Positions 21,124 to 33,003 are shown, numbered from the stretch's first letter. The stretch is DNA of 64,000 nt from Gigaspora margarita (GCA_009809945.1 WTPW01000943.1:209887-273886), one strand, 5' to 3'. Program-made: numbers and translations. Notes: a model not told the origin generated them from the letters alone.

Positions 21124-23478
21124 TTATTGCATATCTTTAACGTTGATAGTTGTAATCTTTTCAAAAAAAACAGGTACGTCATGTGAAAAGAAATATAAAT
21201 TTCTGTTTTCCCATTCCATAATTTCAATGATAGCTGATTTGTTTATATTTACACCTCCACTATCTTTTAAAGTTTTTTGAAAAAAATGTACAACATGTTG
21301 ATGATTTTTCTTCTCGACCGCAGAACAGGAAAAGCCAATTAAACCAAAATTTGAATGAAGATTTAGAAACTCTGGAATATGATAGACCAAAGTATGAATA
21401 TAGGGGGTAATATCATTTGGCTGATAAAGTCCTCTGACAAAGGTTTTTGGATGATTTGGATTGCCTAAATCAAAAAATATAAATAGTTTTGTTATGACAA
21501 AAGCTTGTAAAGAATATAATTACCTAAAGATGGGGTTAAAAATAGGTTTATCCATTCGAGTGCTTTTTTTTAAACTCAATACCATTTATACACTGCTTAT
21601 GCATATCTTCATAAAGTTCATTAAAACCATTCCATAATTGTCGAATTAACTGAGCACGACTTTGGTTTAAAAATAATAAATCTAAATTGAAATTTTGTAA
21701 TACTTTTAGCTTGTCTATTCCTGTTAAAGATGTTGAAGTCCACATTTTTGTGTTTGGATCTTCCGACCACTTAAAATGAACATGAATTTGTAGCATTTCT
21801 TGACTAATTATATTACGTATTCTAGAATTTTTAATATCAATCTCTGAAACCAAAAGTAACCATAATTTGTCTGTTATTCGCAACATTACGTGGAGTTCAT
21901 CAACAACCCAGTGTATTAAAGAAATCATAGGAAACAAGGGTTTATACTTATGTCCAGCTATTTTATAAAAATTAATATTTAGATCTTCTATATGTTTGGA
22001 TATAGTCCAATCATATTTTTCAATTCCATTTTGTTTTTTTTTAACTAAACACCAAAGGCAAAAATCTTCTGCATTTGCTGCTTTATGTCCCAAACAAATT
22101 GCTAAAAATTTCCAGTCAGCTGAAAAATATAAGCATATATTCCATCGATTTCCTTTATTATCTAAATAGCCAGATTTGATTTCATCTAATTCTTGAATTA
22201 ATGGAGCTAATACAGTTTTTAAAGTTTCATACTTTTCAATACCAGGATATATTAAAAGAGTATAATGTTTTTCAGGATAATAGATAGTACTTAAATCATT
22301 AAGCAGTGCAAATGTGATCATTATGTGATTGATTTTTTTCCTAAGGTTATGCTTATTCCCTGAAATTCTTATATGTTAAGTTGGATCTGATAATCGGAGA
22401 ACTCCTTTTTGAACTAAAGAAGGAATAATATAGGACAAAATATCTTTTAAAGCCCTATATACTGCCTTTCCTATTGATTTTGTAACTTCTTCAACTATTT
22501 CAAAATCATCAATATCTATATTTTCATTTATTTCTGAGTTAATTTGTGAAATATTAGCATCTAAATTAATAGTTTGAATCAGAATTTCTTGTTGCATTTG
22601 ATTATCAATTTGTTGTTTCATTTTGGAAACTACCCACTCTTTAGGTAAATCTTGTTTGGTTTTTGTAATGGCATGATACATATTACGAGCAATATGCTCC
22701 TTATCTATTGTACGTACAATGGCTAATACTTTTAGATCCTCATTAGTTTGCTGATTATATATAACTCGAAACTGTTGCTCATTTGCTGAAAATATTACTT
22801 CGTTTAGAATTATTTTATCACTTGGATGAGATGTTAATTGTACTTCGTTATAAAATACTTTTGGAAAAGAAGTTGCTACTTTTTTATATCGTTTATATTT
22901 CATTGACTTGCTTAAATCTTGAATAGGCTTAACACTTCGAATTGTTTTTTGTGTTTCAATATTATTGTTATTTTGAGAAAATCATGATCATTTAATTGCC
23001 TGATTATAATCATTACTTGTTATATAATCAGGATCTTGGTCAGTAAACTTAATACATCTATGACATATTTTAGTGGTTGAATCAAGTTCTAATATTTTAT
23101 AAAATCGAACAGGTAAATTAATAAGTGCATCTTTACTTTTTGTTTGTTCTTTTTTTTGGTACTTTGCTTATATATACTATGTGTTGGATGGGAACAGTAT
23201 TCTTTTAATTTTGTTTGATGTTTTTGATAATAGTTTTTATTAACAACTTCGTGATTATAATGTGTTTGGCAAAGACACTTTCCTTCTAATTCTTGACGTT
23301 GTTCTTCAGAAATTGGTGTTGAAAAACTGATTGTTCTTAAATCTCTTTTACATAATAGCTGTTCTTCAGACATACTAAAATAGCACTGATGTGCTATTAT
23401 AAAAGTATACCGGTACATGCTGATCATCAAATTGCGCTTTTTATGTTTGGTGACATGACTACACAATTTTTTTTTCAA
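21124..23478 (-). pseudogene. RAG1/Transib-like DDE transposase, copy B (broken)
   Basis: The N-terminal part (23478-23020) is Cys/His-rich: CLCQTHYNHEVVNKNYYQKH, then CSHPTH, and after a frameshift TTKICHRCIKFTDQDPDYI. The next block, 22903-22376, ends AVYRALKDILSYIIPSLVQK and GVLRLSDPT, then a stop. The first D region reads HIRISGNKHNLRKKINHIMI, with N in place of D. In 22321-21548 come YETLKTVLAPLIQELDEIKS, SADWKFLAICLGHKAANAED with the second D, CLWC exactly 19 residues after that D, and VVDELHVMLRITDKLW. A GT-AG intron at about 21466-21525 joins LFLTPSLG to NPNHPKTFVRGLYQ. The last exon has NDITPYIHTLVYHIPEFL (HxxxxH) and SCSAVEKKNHQH (final E). This order and spacing match the RAG1 core. 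Confidence 0.65.
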
Positions 23479-23611
23479 AAAAAAATTTTTTTAATTTTAA
23501 TAACATACTATAATTCGATAATAATAATAGTAAATACCTTTTTTCTTTCAATTCAATTTTGATAACAGTAAGACTATATATTCTACTTATACGCTTATGG
23601 CACATTGGGGA

Positions 23612-25130
23612 TAGGGCTGTTAATCAGTCCGTCTGGTCCGTCCCAGTTAAAAGACTGCCCGGTCTTTTAAAAAACCAGACCGGATGCGGTCCAGGACCGA
23701 AATAAGACTGAATAGAGCTAGACCGGACGGACCGATGATCAATATAATACTTTTTTGCTATAACGGTGAAATTAAGTTTGTCAGTATAAAGAATTACAAT
23801 AAGCTTTTCAAATTAATAATATTTGCTTATATGATATTAATACGTTTGATAATTTTAGTTATACATAAATTATAGATTAGAAAATAATATAGTATATTAA
23901 TATAGCAAATAACTCATTTAATTAACTTCGTAAATATGAACATTATAGTTTAAATCAGTTAAAAGATATTTTGTCAATTTTAACCATTTAAGATTCCATA
24001 ATTTGATTGAATAATATAATCATAATTGGGCATNCCAAATGTTCAATCTTGTACTGATTCAAGACAAGAATTGTCTTAATATATGAAAAAATTAAAGTAA
24101 ATCAACAAAACGATTAGATGTTACTTGTATAGAAAAAAAATATTTATTAATAAAATATTGTTAGCATTTACATGTCTGTCAAACACTTAAAAATTTATAA
24201 ACTTAATATATTTTATAAAAAAAAAATATAAAAAATGAATTTAATAAAAAAAAAATATAAAAAATAAAGTATACTACTAGTATTGGGTTATTTCCAATCG
24301 TAGTTTGAATGCTATTAGAATTATGCCATTCAGTATTCAGTATGATGAAAATTTTTAAATTTACTAGTATTACTATCTTACATCACAATACAACAATAAT
24401 TTTTTTCATTAAGTTTCAACAATAATTAATTATCCNTAATATGCTTAATTAATAGAAAGTATGCAAATTTGATTTTCAAAATAAATTAGCCAAATTTAGT
24501 ATGCGATATTTTGGCGTTGTAATCTTTAAATCCAGATGATCCACATTATACATAAATCCTTATCAATGTGTACCGATATTGATACATTCATTACTTACAT
24601 GCGGATTGAGCAGATTACACTTATTTCAGATTTGAACAATATACTATATTTGCATTTTGGATGACGAGTTTGAGGCAAGCTAATAGTTAATTTTAGTCGA
24701 ATGCAAATTATAATTTTTACCATTAAAAATTCTCGGCTAAATTAATCATTAGCTTGTTTCAAACTTGTGTTCCAAAATAATGCCCATAGGAGTTATTTCG
24801 CACAAATACAGTGCAAATTGTAAATCAACTGATCACGCCATTGCTGTCATTAATAAATTTCTCTATTTTATTAACATTAACAACAGCCCATTCACATTAT
24901 ACATTAAACGTGGTTTAATCTTGTTTAACAAACTAAGGGGTTTGTAATTGAATTTTAACCAAAAACAACATTTTATAGTTGTTTATATTATCAAGATAAT
25001 ATTTAGTTTATTTGATATTTAATATTAGGACCGGCGGTCCTTTCGGTCCATCCTAAAAAGGACTGGACCAGCCCGGTCCCTGGACGGACCGAAGGACCAT
25101 CAGTCCGGACCAGACCGATTAACAGCCCTA
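23612..25130. mobile_element. Non-autonomous hAT-type element with GGACCGG subterminal repeats
   Basis: Ends TAGGGCTGTTAATCAGTCCG and TAGGGCTGTTAATCGGTCTG (complement of right), fitting YARNG, with a perfect 8-bp duplication ATTGGGGA at 23604-23611 and 25131-25138. Both subterminal parts are dense in GGACCGG/CCGGTCC. The interior holds no transposase and contains two undetermined bases (24034 and 24436). It is nested in the 11.1-kb element. Confidence 0.88.
24656..24775. repeat. 120-bp imperfect palindrome (MITE-like)
   Basis: Arms start TTTTGGATGACGAGTTTGAG and, inverted, TTTTGGAACACAAGTTTGAA, each about 43 bp. It is nested in the hAT element. Confidence 0.5.
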
Positions 25131-25859
25131 ATTGGGGATCAAAAATATATATGGTACTGTATCATATAAAAATTTATTATCGAATTTTTATCAGTAATAA
25201 CGATAACGTAATTAATGACTATTAATTTATTAATAACACAATATTTAGATGCAGGGCCTTTACTACTAAAAATTAGAAGCTCAAATTTTGAGTAGACCGA
25301 TAGAAGACCTCTATAATACAAGTTACAGAGCTAAATTTTATATTTACTTAAAAAAAATTTTTATTGGCAGCTTAAATTTCGTCAGGATTATCCAAACAAT
25401 AATATAGATAAATTAAGTTGGAAAAAAAATTTTGTTTCCCTTAAAAAACGGTTCTGTAACTTTGTTACTGAGATAGGAAAGAGTCGATTGGCGTTGAAAC
25501 TTACTACTAAAAAAGAAGAATGAAATCTGTGCATCTAAAAAAAGGCAAGCCGATTTTTATATAGTAAAATTCATTGCTTAAATTATTGTGACACCACATA
25601 TAGTTTTGATTTACTTAGTTGACATACATCCCCAATGGCATATTCCATCTTTTTTGCTGTAATTGCATTGAGTCTGTACTGCATTATGTATTTTCCTTCT
25701 ATTTTTCGCTTAAGGTATAACTGTTACTATAACACTATAATATTATAATGCTATAATTAAGTAACTACGAGACACAGTCACTCCCCATACAAGCATTTCA
25801 TTCACCGGTAAATATAAAAGTTATTTACTTTCTATTTAAAGTGTAAATAAAAATATTTT

Positions 25860-26135
25860 ATGATTAATAAATTCCATTTAATGAACTCAGAAAAGAAGAG
25901 TTTGGCGCGAAAGCTGATGGTAATGAGTTTACTAAGTACGATTAAAAGCTATACATTAATACGAGTCGAAATTATTGATTTAGGTTCTGACTCTGGGATT
26001 TTTATTAATGGCGAAAAACTTGACTTTCGTGCTTCCTATTCATTAACAAAAGATGACATAATTTTAATGGGACGTAGCAAATTTCAATACCTTCCTGCTA
26101 GAGAATATAAAAACCGCATAGAATTATTCAATTAG
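25860..26135 (+). pseudogene. FHA-domain C-terminal fragment
   Basis: A 91-codon frame whose second half reads IDLGSDSGIFINGEKLDF, then SLTKDDIILMGRSKFQYL and PAREYKNRIELF. This matches the last strands of a forkhead-associated domain (pattern DxxSxNGTFINGxRL, then LxDGDxIxLGxSxxxF), a phosphothreonine-binding fold. The first half of the FHA fold, with the conserved GR and SxxH, is not present upstream, and no kinase or other domain follows. It is likely a third host gene piece inside the 11.1-kb element, or a very degraded gene. The ...EYxNRI ending resembles FHA checkpoint kinases, but that is a weak hint. Confidence 0.5.
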
Positions 26136-26180
26136 ATGCCATTGCTTACGATACGTATTTCAACTTGGTTTTATGGATTA

Positions 26181-26290
26181 TAAAATGGTTTTCTGAAAGC
26201 CATTTTCTCGAGAGAACACTAAATCAGTCGATATTATAATTAATGCTAGCTTGCCTTTCAAGAAAATGGCTTTCGAGAAATCGTACCATA
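26181..26290. repeat. Short inverted repeat
   Basis: GGTTTTCTGAAAGCCATTTTC and, inverted, AAGAAAATGGCTTTCGAGAAA form ~28-bp arms around a ~50-bp loop. No target duplication was identified. Confidence 0.5.
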
Positions 26291-27021
26291 AACAATTTTA
26301 TTCTATTATAAAAATTGTTGATAATTTTTAATTTTCACTAAGGTAATACTAAAATTATTTCATCAGGAGTTTGGTCTTTAAAACAATGGTATAAGTAGGA
26401 ATGCCTGCTTTGTAATATATGCTTTAGCGGTATGCCACTTTGTAATATTTGGATTTTTATAATATCGATAAAATAGTTTAGACTGTATTTTGTATTTTTA
26501 AATTTTACAACATTTATTCAGATATTGCAATATAATATTTATTTGATACATATTTGAATTTGAGACATAGTAAAGCTATTTGTCTGAATATTATGAATTT
26601 CGAAAAGTCTAAATAGTAAAACTCGAGACTTAGTACTATAATACTCTATTACCTACAATTCACCGCGTTGAATATAGGACCTCCTCGTAAATATCCTTTT
26701 TAAATAATTTTGCATACTATTCAATTGTAGATTTTAGCATTTTTGAAAAGTATCTAGTACTCGGTACCAATTAAATGGCCAATTGGATTAGAAGTTTTTT
26801 ATTTACGTACATACGTATTTAACAGTTCAATATCAGAAATTGAGAACAAAGATACAACGATAAGATTTGTCTAAAAGCAGGCGCTTTTTTTTTTTTTTTT
26901 TTAAGTTTTTTTTTTTTTTTTTAAAGTAAAAATTATTAATTATCTTATCCATCTATGAACAATCTTTTAAATACTAATAAAAAATCCCTTACCAGAATTA
27001 TACTTGTCGTTACTTCCAATT

Positions 27022-27167
27022 AATGCTTGCCAAAATCGAATAAAACTCAATTTTCAAGTTTTTTGATTTCAGACAATCAAAATCCATTTTAATACTGTAT
27101 TATATAAATGCTGATTGTCCGAAATCAAAAAAAAAACTCCTGAGTTTTATTCGATTTTGTTGAGCAC
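27022..27167. mobile_element. 146-bp MITE with 11-bp direct flank repeat
   Basis: Inverted arms (core CAAAATCGAATAAAACTCA, then GATTTCAGACAATCA) make a long hairpin. An 11-bp direct repeat TACTTCCAATT flanks it at 27011-27021 and 27168-27178. A 9-11 bp duplication is typical of Mutator-like elements. Confidence 0.6.
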
Positions 27168-27997
27168 TACTTCCAATTCTGATAATTAATGAATTTCAAA
27201 AGGCGCATGTACAAGAAATTGATAAATTCAATAGTTTGTTCCAATATTATGAGACAAATTCGATATATATTACGTTCATGACTCGAATCAATGATTCTTC
27301 AACTACATATTTAACACTTGGCTTTTTTGAATAAGACTAGAGTATTGCATATAATATTATGTAGTACTTACGAACTTTACAAATTGAGAATATTCAAAAC
27401 TTAGTAGTATTGCATAGCTAATTAATATATAGATATAAAATTTGAAACTTAATAATAAATTTACTAACTGTTTCAATATTATGGACCTCAACAAACAATG
27501 CTACTGTTTTCGAATAATCTTTCCATTATATAACCCTTTTTGCGATAAAAAAAAAGTATTTAATATAAACCATAAATATTAATTTGTCTCTATTAATAAA
27601 ATTTTTAACCTGAAACTAATGTACCATGATTTTACTCACTTAAATAAACTATAAAATAATCAAAATATGGATTAGTAAATAACTAATACAATATACGAGC
27701 AAAAAAACTTCAAAATCGTTAAAATAAAATTAATAGTTGTTTTTAAGTTGTTAGTTGAACTTCCATACCTTAGAATAGATCTATTTTAAATTTGCTACTT
27801 GAAGTTTTATTATATGTAAATGGTCCGATTATCTCACCAATCCTCTGATTATATTGTGTATAAACTTCTTTAAGTGTGAGCTATATACTTGCTAATTTTT
27901 ATAATCTTTGCGTTCGTATATCAGCTTTTGTATTACGTTTTGCTCTAAATTGTATATGATCTACTAGTAAATCAAATTTGGGGTATTACACCAATTA

Positions 27998-28860
27998 GCC
28001 GATATGTTAAAAGTTGTAGAGCTCATTATTCTGATTATAATGGTAGTTAAATCATCAAAATCGGCCCGGTGGATCCCAAGATACTTGGGATCAAAGAAGA
28101 GAACATAAGGATCAGCAAATTCACTATTACACAAACTATTCATTTTCTTTACATACGTTTTGAAACGTTTTTTATTGTAGTGAAAAATTTTATTAAGAAA
28201 CTAATAAATCTCATCTTAAGAAACTAGCATTTTTTTGAGCCAAAGAACAACTTTACTTAAGAGCCAAAAGTCAATTGTGATAATAAAATTCTGGCAAATC
28301 ACGATTTTTGTTGACGACTTTTTTCTAACTTAGATTTGTTTTTCTTTACATACGTTTTGAAACGTTTTTTATCGTAATGAAAAATTTTACTAAGAAAATA
28401 ATAAAATACGTCTTAAGAAACTAGCATTTATTTGAGCCAAAGAACAACTTTACTTAAGAGCCAAAAGTCAATTGTGATAATAAAATTCTGCGCAAATCAC
28501 GATTATTCGTTGACGACTTTTTTCTAACTTAGATTTGTTTTTCTTTACATATGTTTTGAAACATTTTTTATCGTAATGAAAAATTTTACTAAGAAAATAA
28601 TAAAATACATCTTAAGAAACTAGCATTTTTTTGAGTCAAAGAATAACTTTTCTTAAGAGTCCAAAGCCAATTATCATAATAAAATTCTGCGCAAATCATA
28701 ATTTTTCGTTTGGCGGCCTTTCTAGCTTTGTGTAACAGTAAATTTGCCGATCCTTATGTTCTCTTCTTTGATCTCAAGTATCTTGGGATCCACCAGGCCG
28801 ATTTTGATGATTTAACTACCATTAGAATCAGGGAAATGAGCTCTACAACTTTCAATTAGA
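27998..28860. repeat. Inverted-repeat arms around a 198-bp tandem array
   Basis: Arms 27998-28130 and 28735-28860 are inverted copies (TTGTAGAGCTCATT, GGTGGATCCCAAGATACTTG). Between them a 197-199 bp unit starting CTTTACATACGTTTTGAAAC is repeated three times (28147, 28344 and 28543). The right arm runs directly into the right terminal repeat of the 11.1-kb element. Confidence 0.75.
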
Positions 28861-29018
28861 AGCCAAAGAAGATTTACTTATTAGTTTTTAGGGTTAGGGT
28901 TAGGGTTAGGATTAAAGTTAGAAGTAGAATTAGATATATTATTTTAATTCTAAAAATAGAAAATCTCGTGTAACCATGGTGGAAATAGCAAAATACCATG
29001 GTGGAAATAGCAATTCCC
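28847..29018 (-). repeat. Right terminal inverted repeat of the 11.1-kb element
   Basis: Inverse copy of 17918-18088. It contains three TTAGGG telomere-like hexamers and two ACCATGGTGGAAATAGCA units, and ends GCAATTCCC next to the TTTATTAA target duplication. Confidence 0.8.
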
Positions 29019-29384
29019 TTTATTAATTATAAACAATAAATAAAAACTTTATTTAAATATCTCAAACTTATATTAAATACATTGTATAAATAAAGTCTTT
29101 TAATCTATTTAAAAATCAAATCAATCATTATTATGTGATCTATTCTGCAATTATGTTATATAAACATACATATGCACATGCATACTTATATACATAAAAA
29201 CTATATAAAATATAAAAATAATCTCTACTTCAATTTTTATCAGGCGGTGATGCTGCCACGTAATCATATACTAGTTTTGTAATACAAAGAACCTTAAAGT
29301 ATTAGCTTGAATTTTGGATTACACTAATGATCAGAATTTTTAATATATTTAGACATTTATTAAACAAATTTCATAAGTCATGAA

Positions 29385-30980
29385 TAGTGTTCTGACCTGG
29401 GTAAGTATTATCTGGGTCACCCACGAGTAGAGATTAGTAATATAGGTTGACCCTAGCCAATGGCTGGGTCGATGGGCAGGTTGACTCTCAGCTCACACTT
29501 TTGTGGACTGGGCCGGTTGGTAAGATAAGTGTTAGAATCAATCTTTTCTAAAGCATATTTCTGGCTAGGGATTAAATAAAAATTGGTTAGTCATTTACAA
29601 TAGTGTAAGAGAATTGGCTTATTTAGGTGATAAACTAGCAAATAGCAATTATAATCTAAGCATCAAAATGTTCGGAGGCATAGACAATCAATTAATGTAA
29701 AATACTGCATGCTAGAATTTTCTTGAAGAAAAAAGAATAAAAATTAAATAATTTAATATTACTAGAATCTGAAAAAAAACTATCTGATGGCCTTTTAATT
29801 GTTTAATATAGATAAATGTTGACTGATTCTGATTAGAAAAAATTACACAAGCAAAAGGTCAGCCTAGTCAACTGGCCTGAGCTTTTTAGGGATCAGCCTT
29901 GTACCATGATTTTTTCATCGACCTGTATCACTAGTAGGGATGCATTAGTTCTGAAAAAAAACTGGTCCAGGACCAGTCCCAGACTGGAACTGATAAGGAC
30001 TATGGGACCATTAAAGGACTGGTCCTGGGGCTGGTCCTTGTAAATATAACTGTGATATTTGTATCACCCAATCAAATTTCTTGATCAGGTATAACATAGA
30101 TCATATAATGTTTGTTTATATCTGACAGTAAATAATTGTCATTTTTGGCCAATAAAATCTTATGCATTAAGATTGATTAATCATTAAAGGACCGTTATAG
30201 GACCAAAGGACCAGACCAGACCAGGACTGTAAACACTATGATAATGGTCCTCTTAGGACTGGACTGAACCAGACTGATGCATCCCTACCTGTGGGTGGGC
30301 GGGTGACCCGGGTTGAATTATAGCCCACCCGGGTGGTCAACTTCGGGTAACCCGTAGTAGATGTGATACTGTGAATAAAGTCACGGAACATCCATTTGTC
30401 ATGAGACCATAACCCTGGCCCATGATGCAGAGTGATTGGTAGGTAAGTTTTTGGATTTTGATGAAGGAGGTGATGCATTTAAGAGTTGGATAAGAGTGAT
30501 GTAATGAATAAGGGATAATGTTTAATTGTATAAATATGAGATCATAGGAATTGGCCTTTTAAGTGAAGTAAGGTTGGAGATTGTTCTACCTCTTTTGTCT
30601 TTGCTGTTAGCTCGACACAAGTCTAGCTTTGTCATTAAGCTCCCACCCACCCCCCTCAAGATGGCTTAATTTGGAAAGGAATTATTTGTTGTGAACTAGT
30701 TCACAGTATATGTGAGGCCTGGATTTTGTAGGTGGTTTACCTCAGTAACCTTACCATACATACCGGATGATATGCAATAATAGGATAACTGGACCGATGC
30801 TATGAAAGTCTGTGGATCACGTGCCCAGCAAGACAAAATCCCATATGTGTATTCCATAGTCATGTGTTGTAAAATGGTCGAGTGACAAATTTTTTTATTA
30901 CCTAGTGTTCACCCGGGTCACCCAGGTGACCCACCCGCGGGTGACCCAGGTTGGGATTTTCGTGATGGGTCAGAACACTA
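29385..30980. mobile_element. Non-autonomous hAT-type element with GGGTGACCC subterminal repeats
   Basis: Ends TAGTGTTCTGACC in perfect inversion, flanked by GTCATGAA (29377-29384) and GTCGTGAA (30981-30988), an 8-bp duplication with one change. GGGTGACCC/CACCCGGG motifs fill both subterminal parts. A second hAT-like MITE is inserted at 29935-30287. The open frame at 30236-30478 is incidental. Confidence 0.82.
29935..30287. mobile_element. Nested hAT-like MITE with GGACCAG repeats
   Basis: Ends TAGGGATGCATTAGTTCTG and TAGGGATGCATCAGTCTG (complement of right), fitting YARNG, with subterminal GGACCAG/CTGGTCC repeats. No clear target duplication remains. Confidence 0.65.
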
Positions 30981-31142
30981 GTCGTGAAGCCATATCCTTG
31001 CGAATCAATAAAGTGTTGAAGAAAATATGTAATACAAGGAGATAAAGATCGATTCGAATTAAAAAAAAACATGAAGCATGAAACAATAAAAGAATTATCT
31101 TATAAATGTCGATGACAAGGATAAATGGAAATATCAATGTAA

Positions 31143-31367
31143 TTATTGTCACGGCTGATGCTGAAGTTGGCTGATGCTGAAGCTATGGGGTCTCAATTTG
31201 AAACTATAAGCCCTGCTAAAATCTATATATACTCTATAAATATGAAATCTATACCCAAACCTACCCTAACCCTATAAGACAAAAAACAAAAAAAAACATC
31301 CAAAAAAAATTTTAAATTTTATATCAAAATAGGTCATAGCTTCAGCATCAGCTGTGACAATAAATTA
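31143..31367. mobile_element. Small MITE with 26-bp inverted repeats
   Basis: The right end, inverted, reads TTATTGTCACAGCTGATGCT. The left end is the same with one change plus an extra copy of GGCTGATGCTGAAG. About 225 bp in total, no coding capacity. The flanks are AT-rich, so the target duplication is unclear. Confidence 0.6.
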
Positions 31368-33001
31368 TATAATAATCAGTAGTTTATTGATCTGCATCAC
31401 GAATTGACCTGGATCATTTCACGGTGAAAATCGAGAAATAACACGTGCAGCAGTTCAGAATTGACAAAATTTATAAATGATGCGGAACATAGTATCCCGA
31501 GTTTTTAAAATCTGTACCATACTGATCCCGGTGTTATATATATTAGCGTTAGGGTTGAATTATAGCTTATCTGTACTATACTGATTTGCTCATCTATATC
31601 ATACTGATCTTCTATAATTCGGTATAAAGATAAGCAAATGGGATGTAAAATGCCCGTATTCCGTACTATATAATTCTGATCATTCATATTGATCTGCCGT
31701 AACCTCAATATTGGTTGGTTCACGATTTACCGTAATTACAAATCGACACACTTTATGTGGTTAAGGTTGATTTGGTGCTATCTTGATTAAACAATTGTCA
31801 ATGAATTTGAATTATGACGACATTCTTGATCATAACTTGCTCATTGATAGATTAGTCTTAACATTTTGATCGCAGGTTGTATAACAAAATCAAAAAGAGC
31901 TAATGTTTAATACAGAATAACTTGATTATATCGCTATATTAGTTTTATCACACTGATTACATTTTGGATATAACCATTATTTTATTGATTGGTAGATCGA
32001 AATAAACTATGAACTACAAAAATCGCTGAGAAAATTGGTGATTATCAAATAAACTGGGCGGCGAAAATTATGACCAAAAATTTACAGGACAATCGTGGCA
32101 GATGATAATTTTATTATAAGAACGAAGATATTTATATGTTAGAGTTTTCACACACTTGAATCTTGTTTTTAATACGGGCAATAAAAATGATAAAGTATAT
32201 ACTGTACCGTAATACGTATTACAATAAAATTTGATCATGGTTTAAATTTGGTTAAAAAATGGAAGAGCATATTAATTACGTACATATCTTCAATATTCTT
32301 GAATAGATGTATCGATATATATCAAACAAAAATAAAAAAATCACATAATCGAAATAAATTTACATAATATATTATCTTGAAACCGTTAAACATAACTAAT
32401 CAAATTTCATTGAGGGCACCAAGCATCATTTTATAATATTAGGAAAATAACACAGAATTTTAATGATCTCAAGAACCATGATAGGATTTTAATAATTTTG
32501 AACTTGTTAGAATCGTCATATTGAGACGTTAATTTTGATAGCAAAACCATCAAAAGCGGACCAGTGAATCGAAAGTTATTTACTATTAAAGAATATATAT
32601 ATTTTAAAACTGTTGTATATATACCATGCGCATGCATGGTACAGAAAATTGTCATTTTGCCCATTTCTAATCCAGATATCCTTACAATTTCAATAAGGTG
32701 CACCCTTATAGATCAATATGTGAACAAACATGATTTTAAAGGTCCCCATATAAGGAAATTAACCCTGTTTGATATAAAAATGAAATTCAATCAAATGATT
32801 TTAAAGATTAAGAATTATATGATTTGAATTTATATATTTGTGAATCAAAATAAGAGTAAATTTTAAATTTGATTAATTTGTAAAGTCATACATCTAATGC
32901 GACTCACATGAAATTGATGGCGATTTCATAAATATTAGTTTTGAATTAATTACATAAACAATTAGAATAAGAATAAAAAAAGTATTAAAATTAATTTATA
33001 T
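31368..33001. other. Intergenic, nothing recognised
   Basis: Open frames at 31505-31723, 32431-32703 and 32564-32827 overlap one another or are formed by short repeats (CTGTACYATACTGAT) and resemble nothing known. Confidence 0.4.
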
Positions 33002-33003
33002 TA

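Larger units (their letters stand above)
17918..29018. mobile_element. 11.1-kb composite DNA transposon with long terminal inverted repeats
   Basis: Inverted repeats of about 170 bp (17918-18088 and 28847-29018) start GGGAATTGCTATTTCCACCA and face outward. They are flanked by a perfect 8-bp duplication TTTATTAA (17910-17917 and 29019-29026). Inside, in order: zinc-finger gene copy B (+), PRP38 and DnaJ gene pieces (+), RAG1-like transposase copy B (-), a nested hAT element, an FHA piece, small MITEs and a 198-bp tandem array. Every gene is broken, so it is now non-autonomous. Host gene pieces between transposon genes are what Pack-type elements show. Alternative: the long repeats belong to one element and the RAG1-like unit is a separate nested one. 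Confidence 0.65.

Noticed and set aside
17918..29018. Classical Transib ends for the RAG1-like transposase
   Set aside because: Ends start GGGAATTGC and the duplication is 8 bp; Transib/RAG elements normally have CAC-starting ends and a 5-bp duplication, so I do not assign the Transib superfamily as such.
30236..30478. Minus-strand 80-codon frame
   Set aside because: It lies across the border of the nested hAT-like MITE and the GGGTGACCC repeats.
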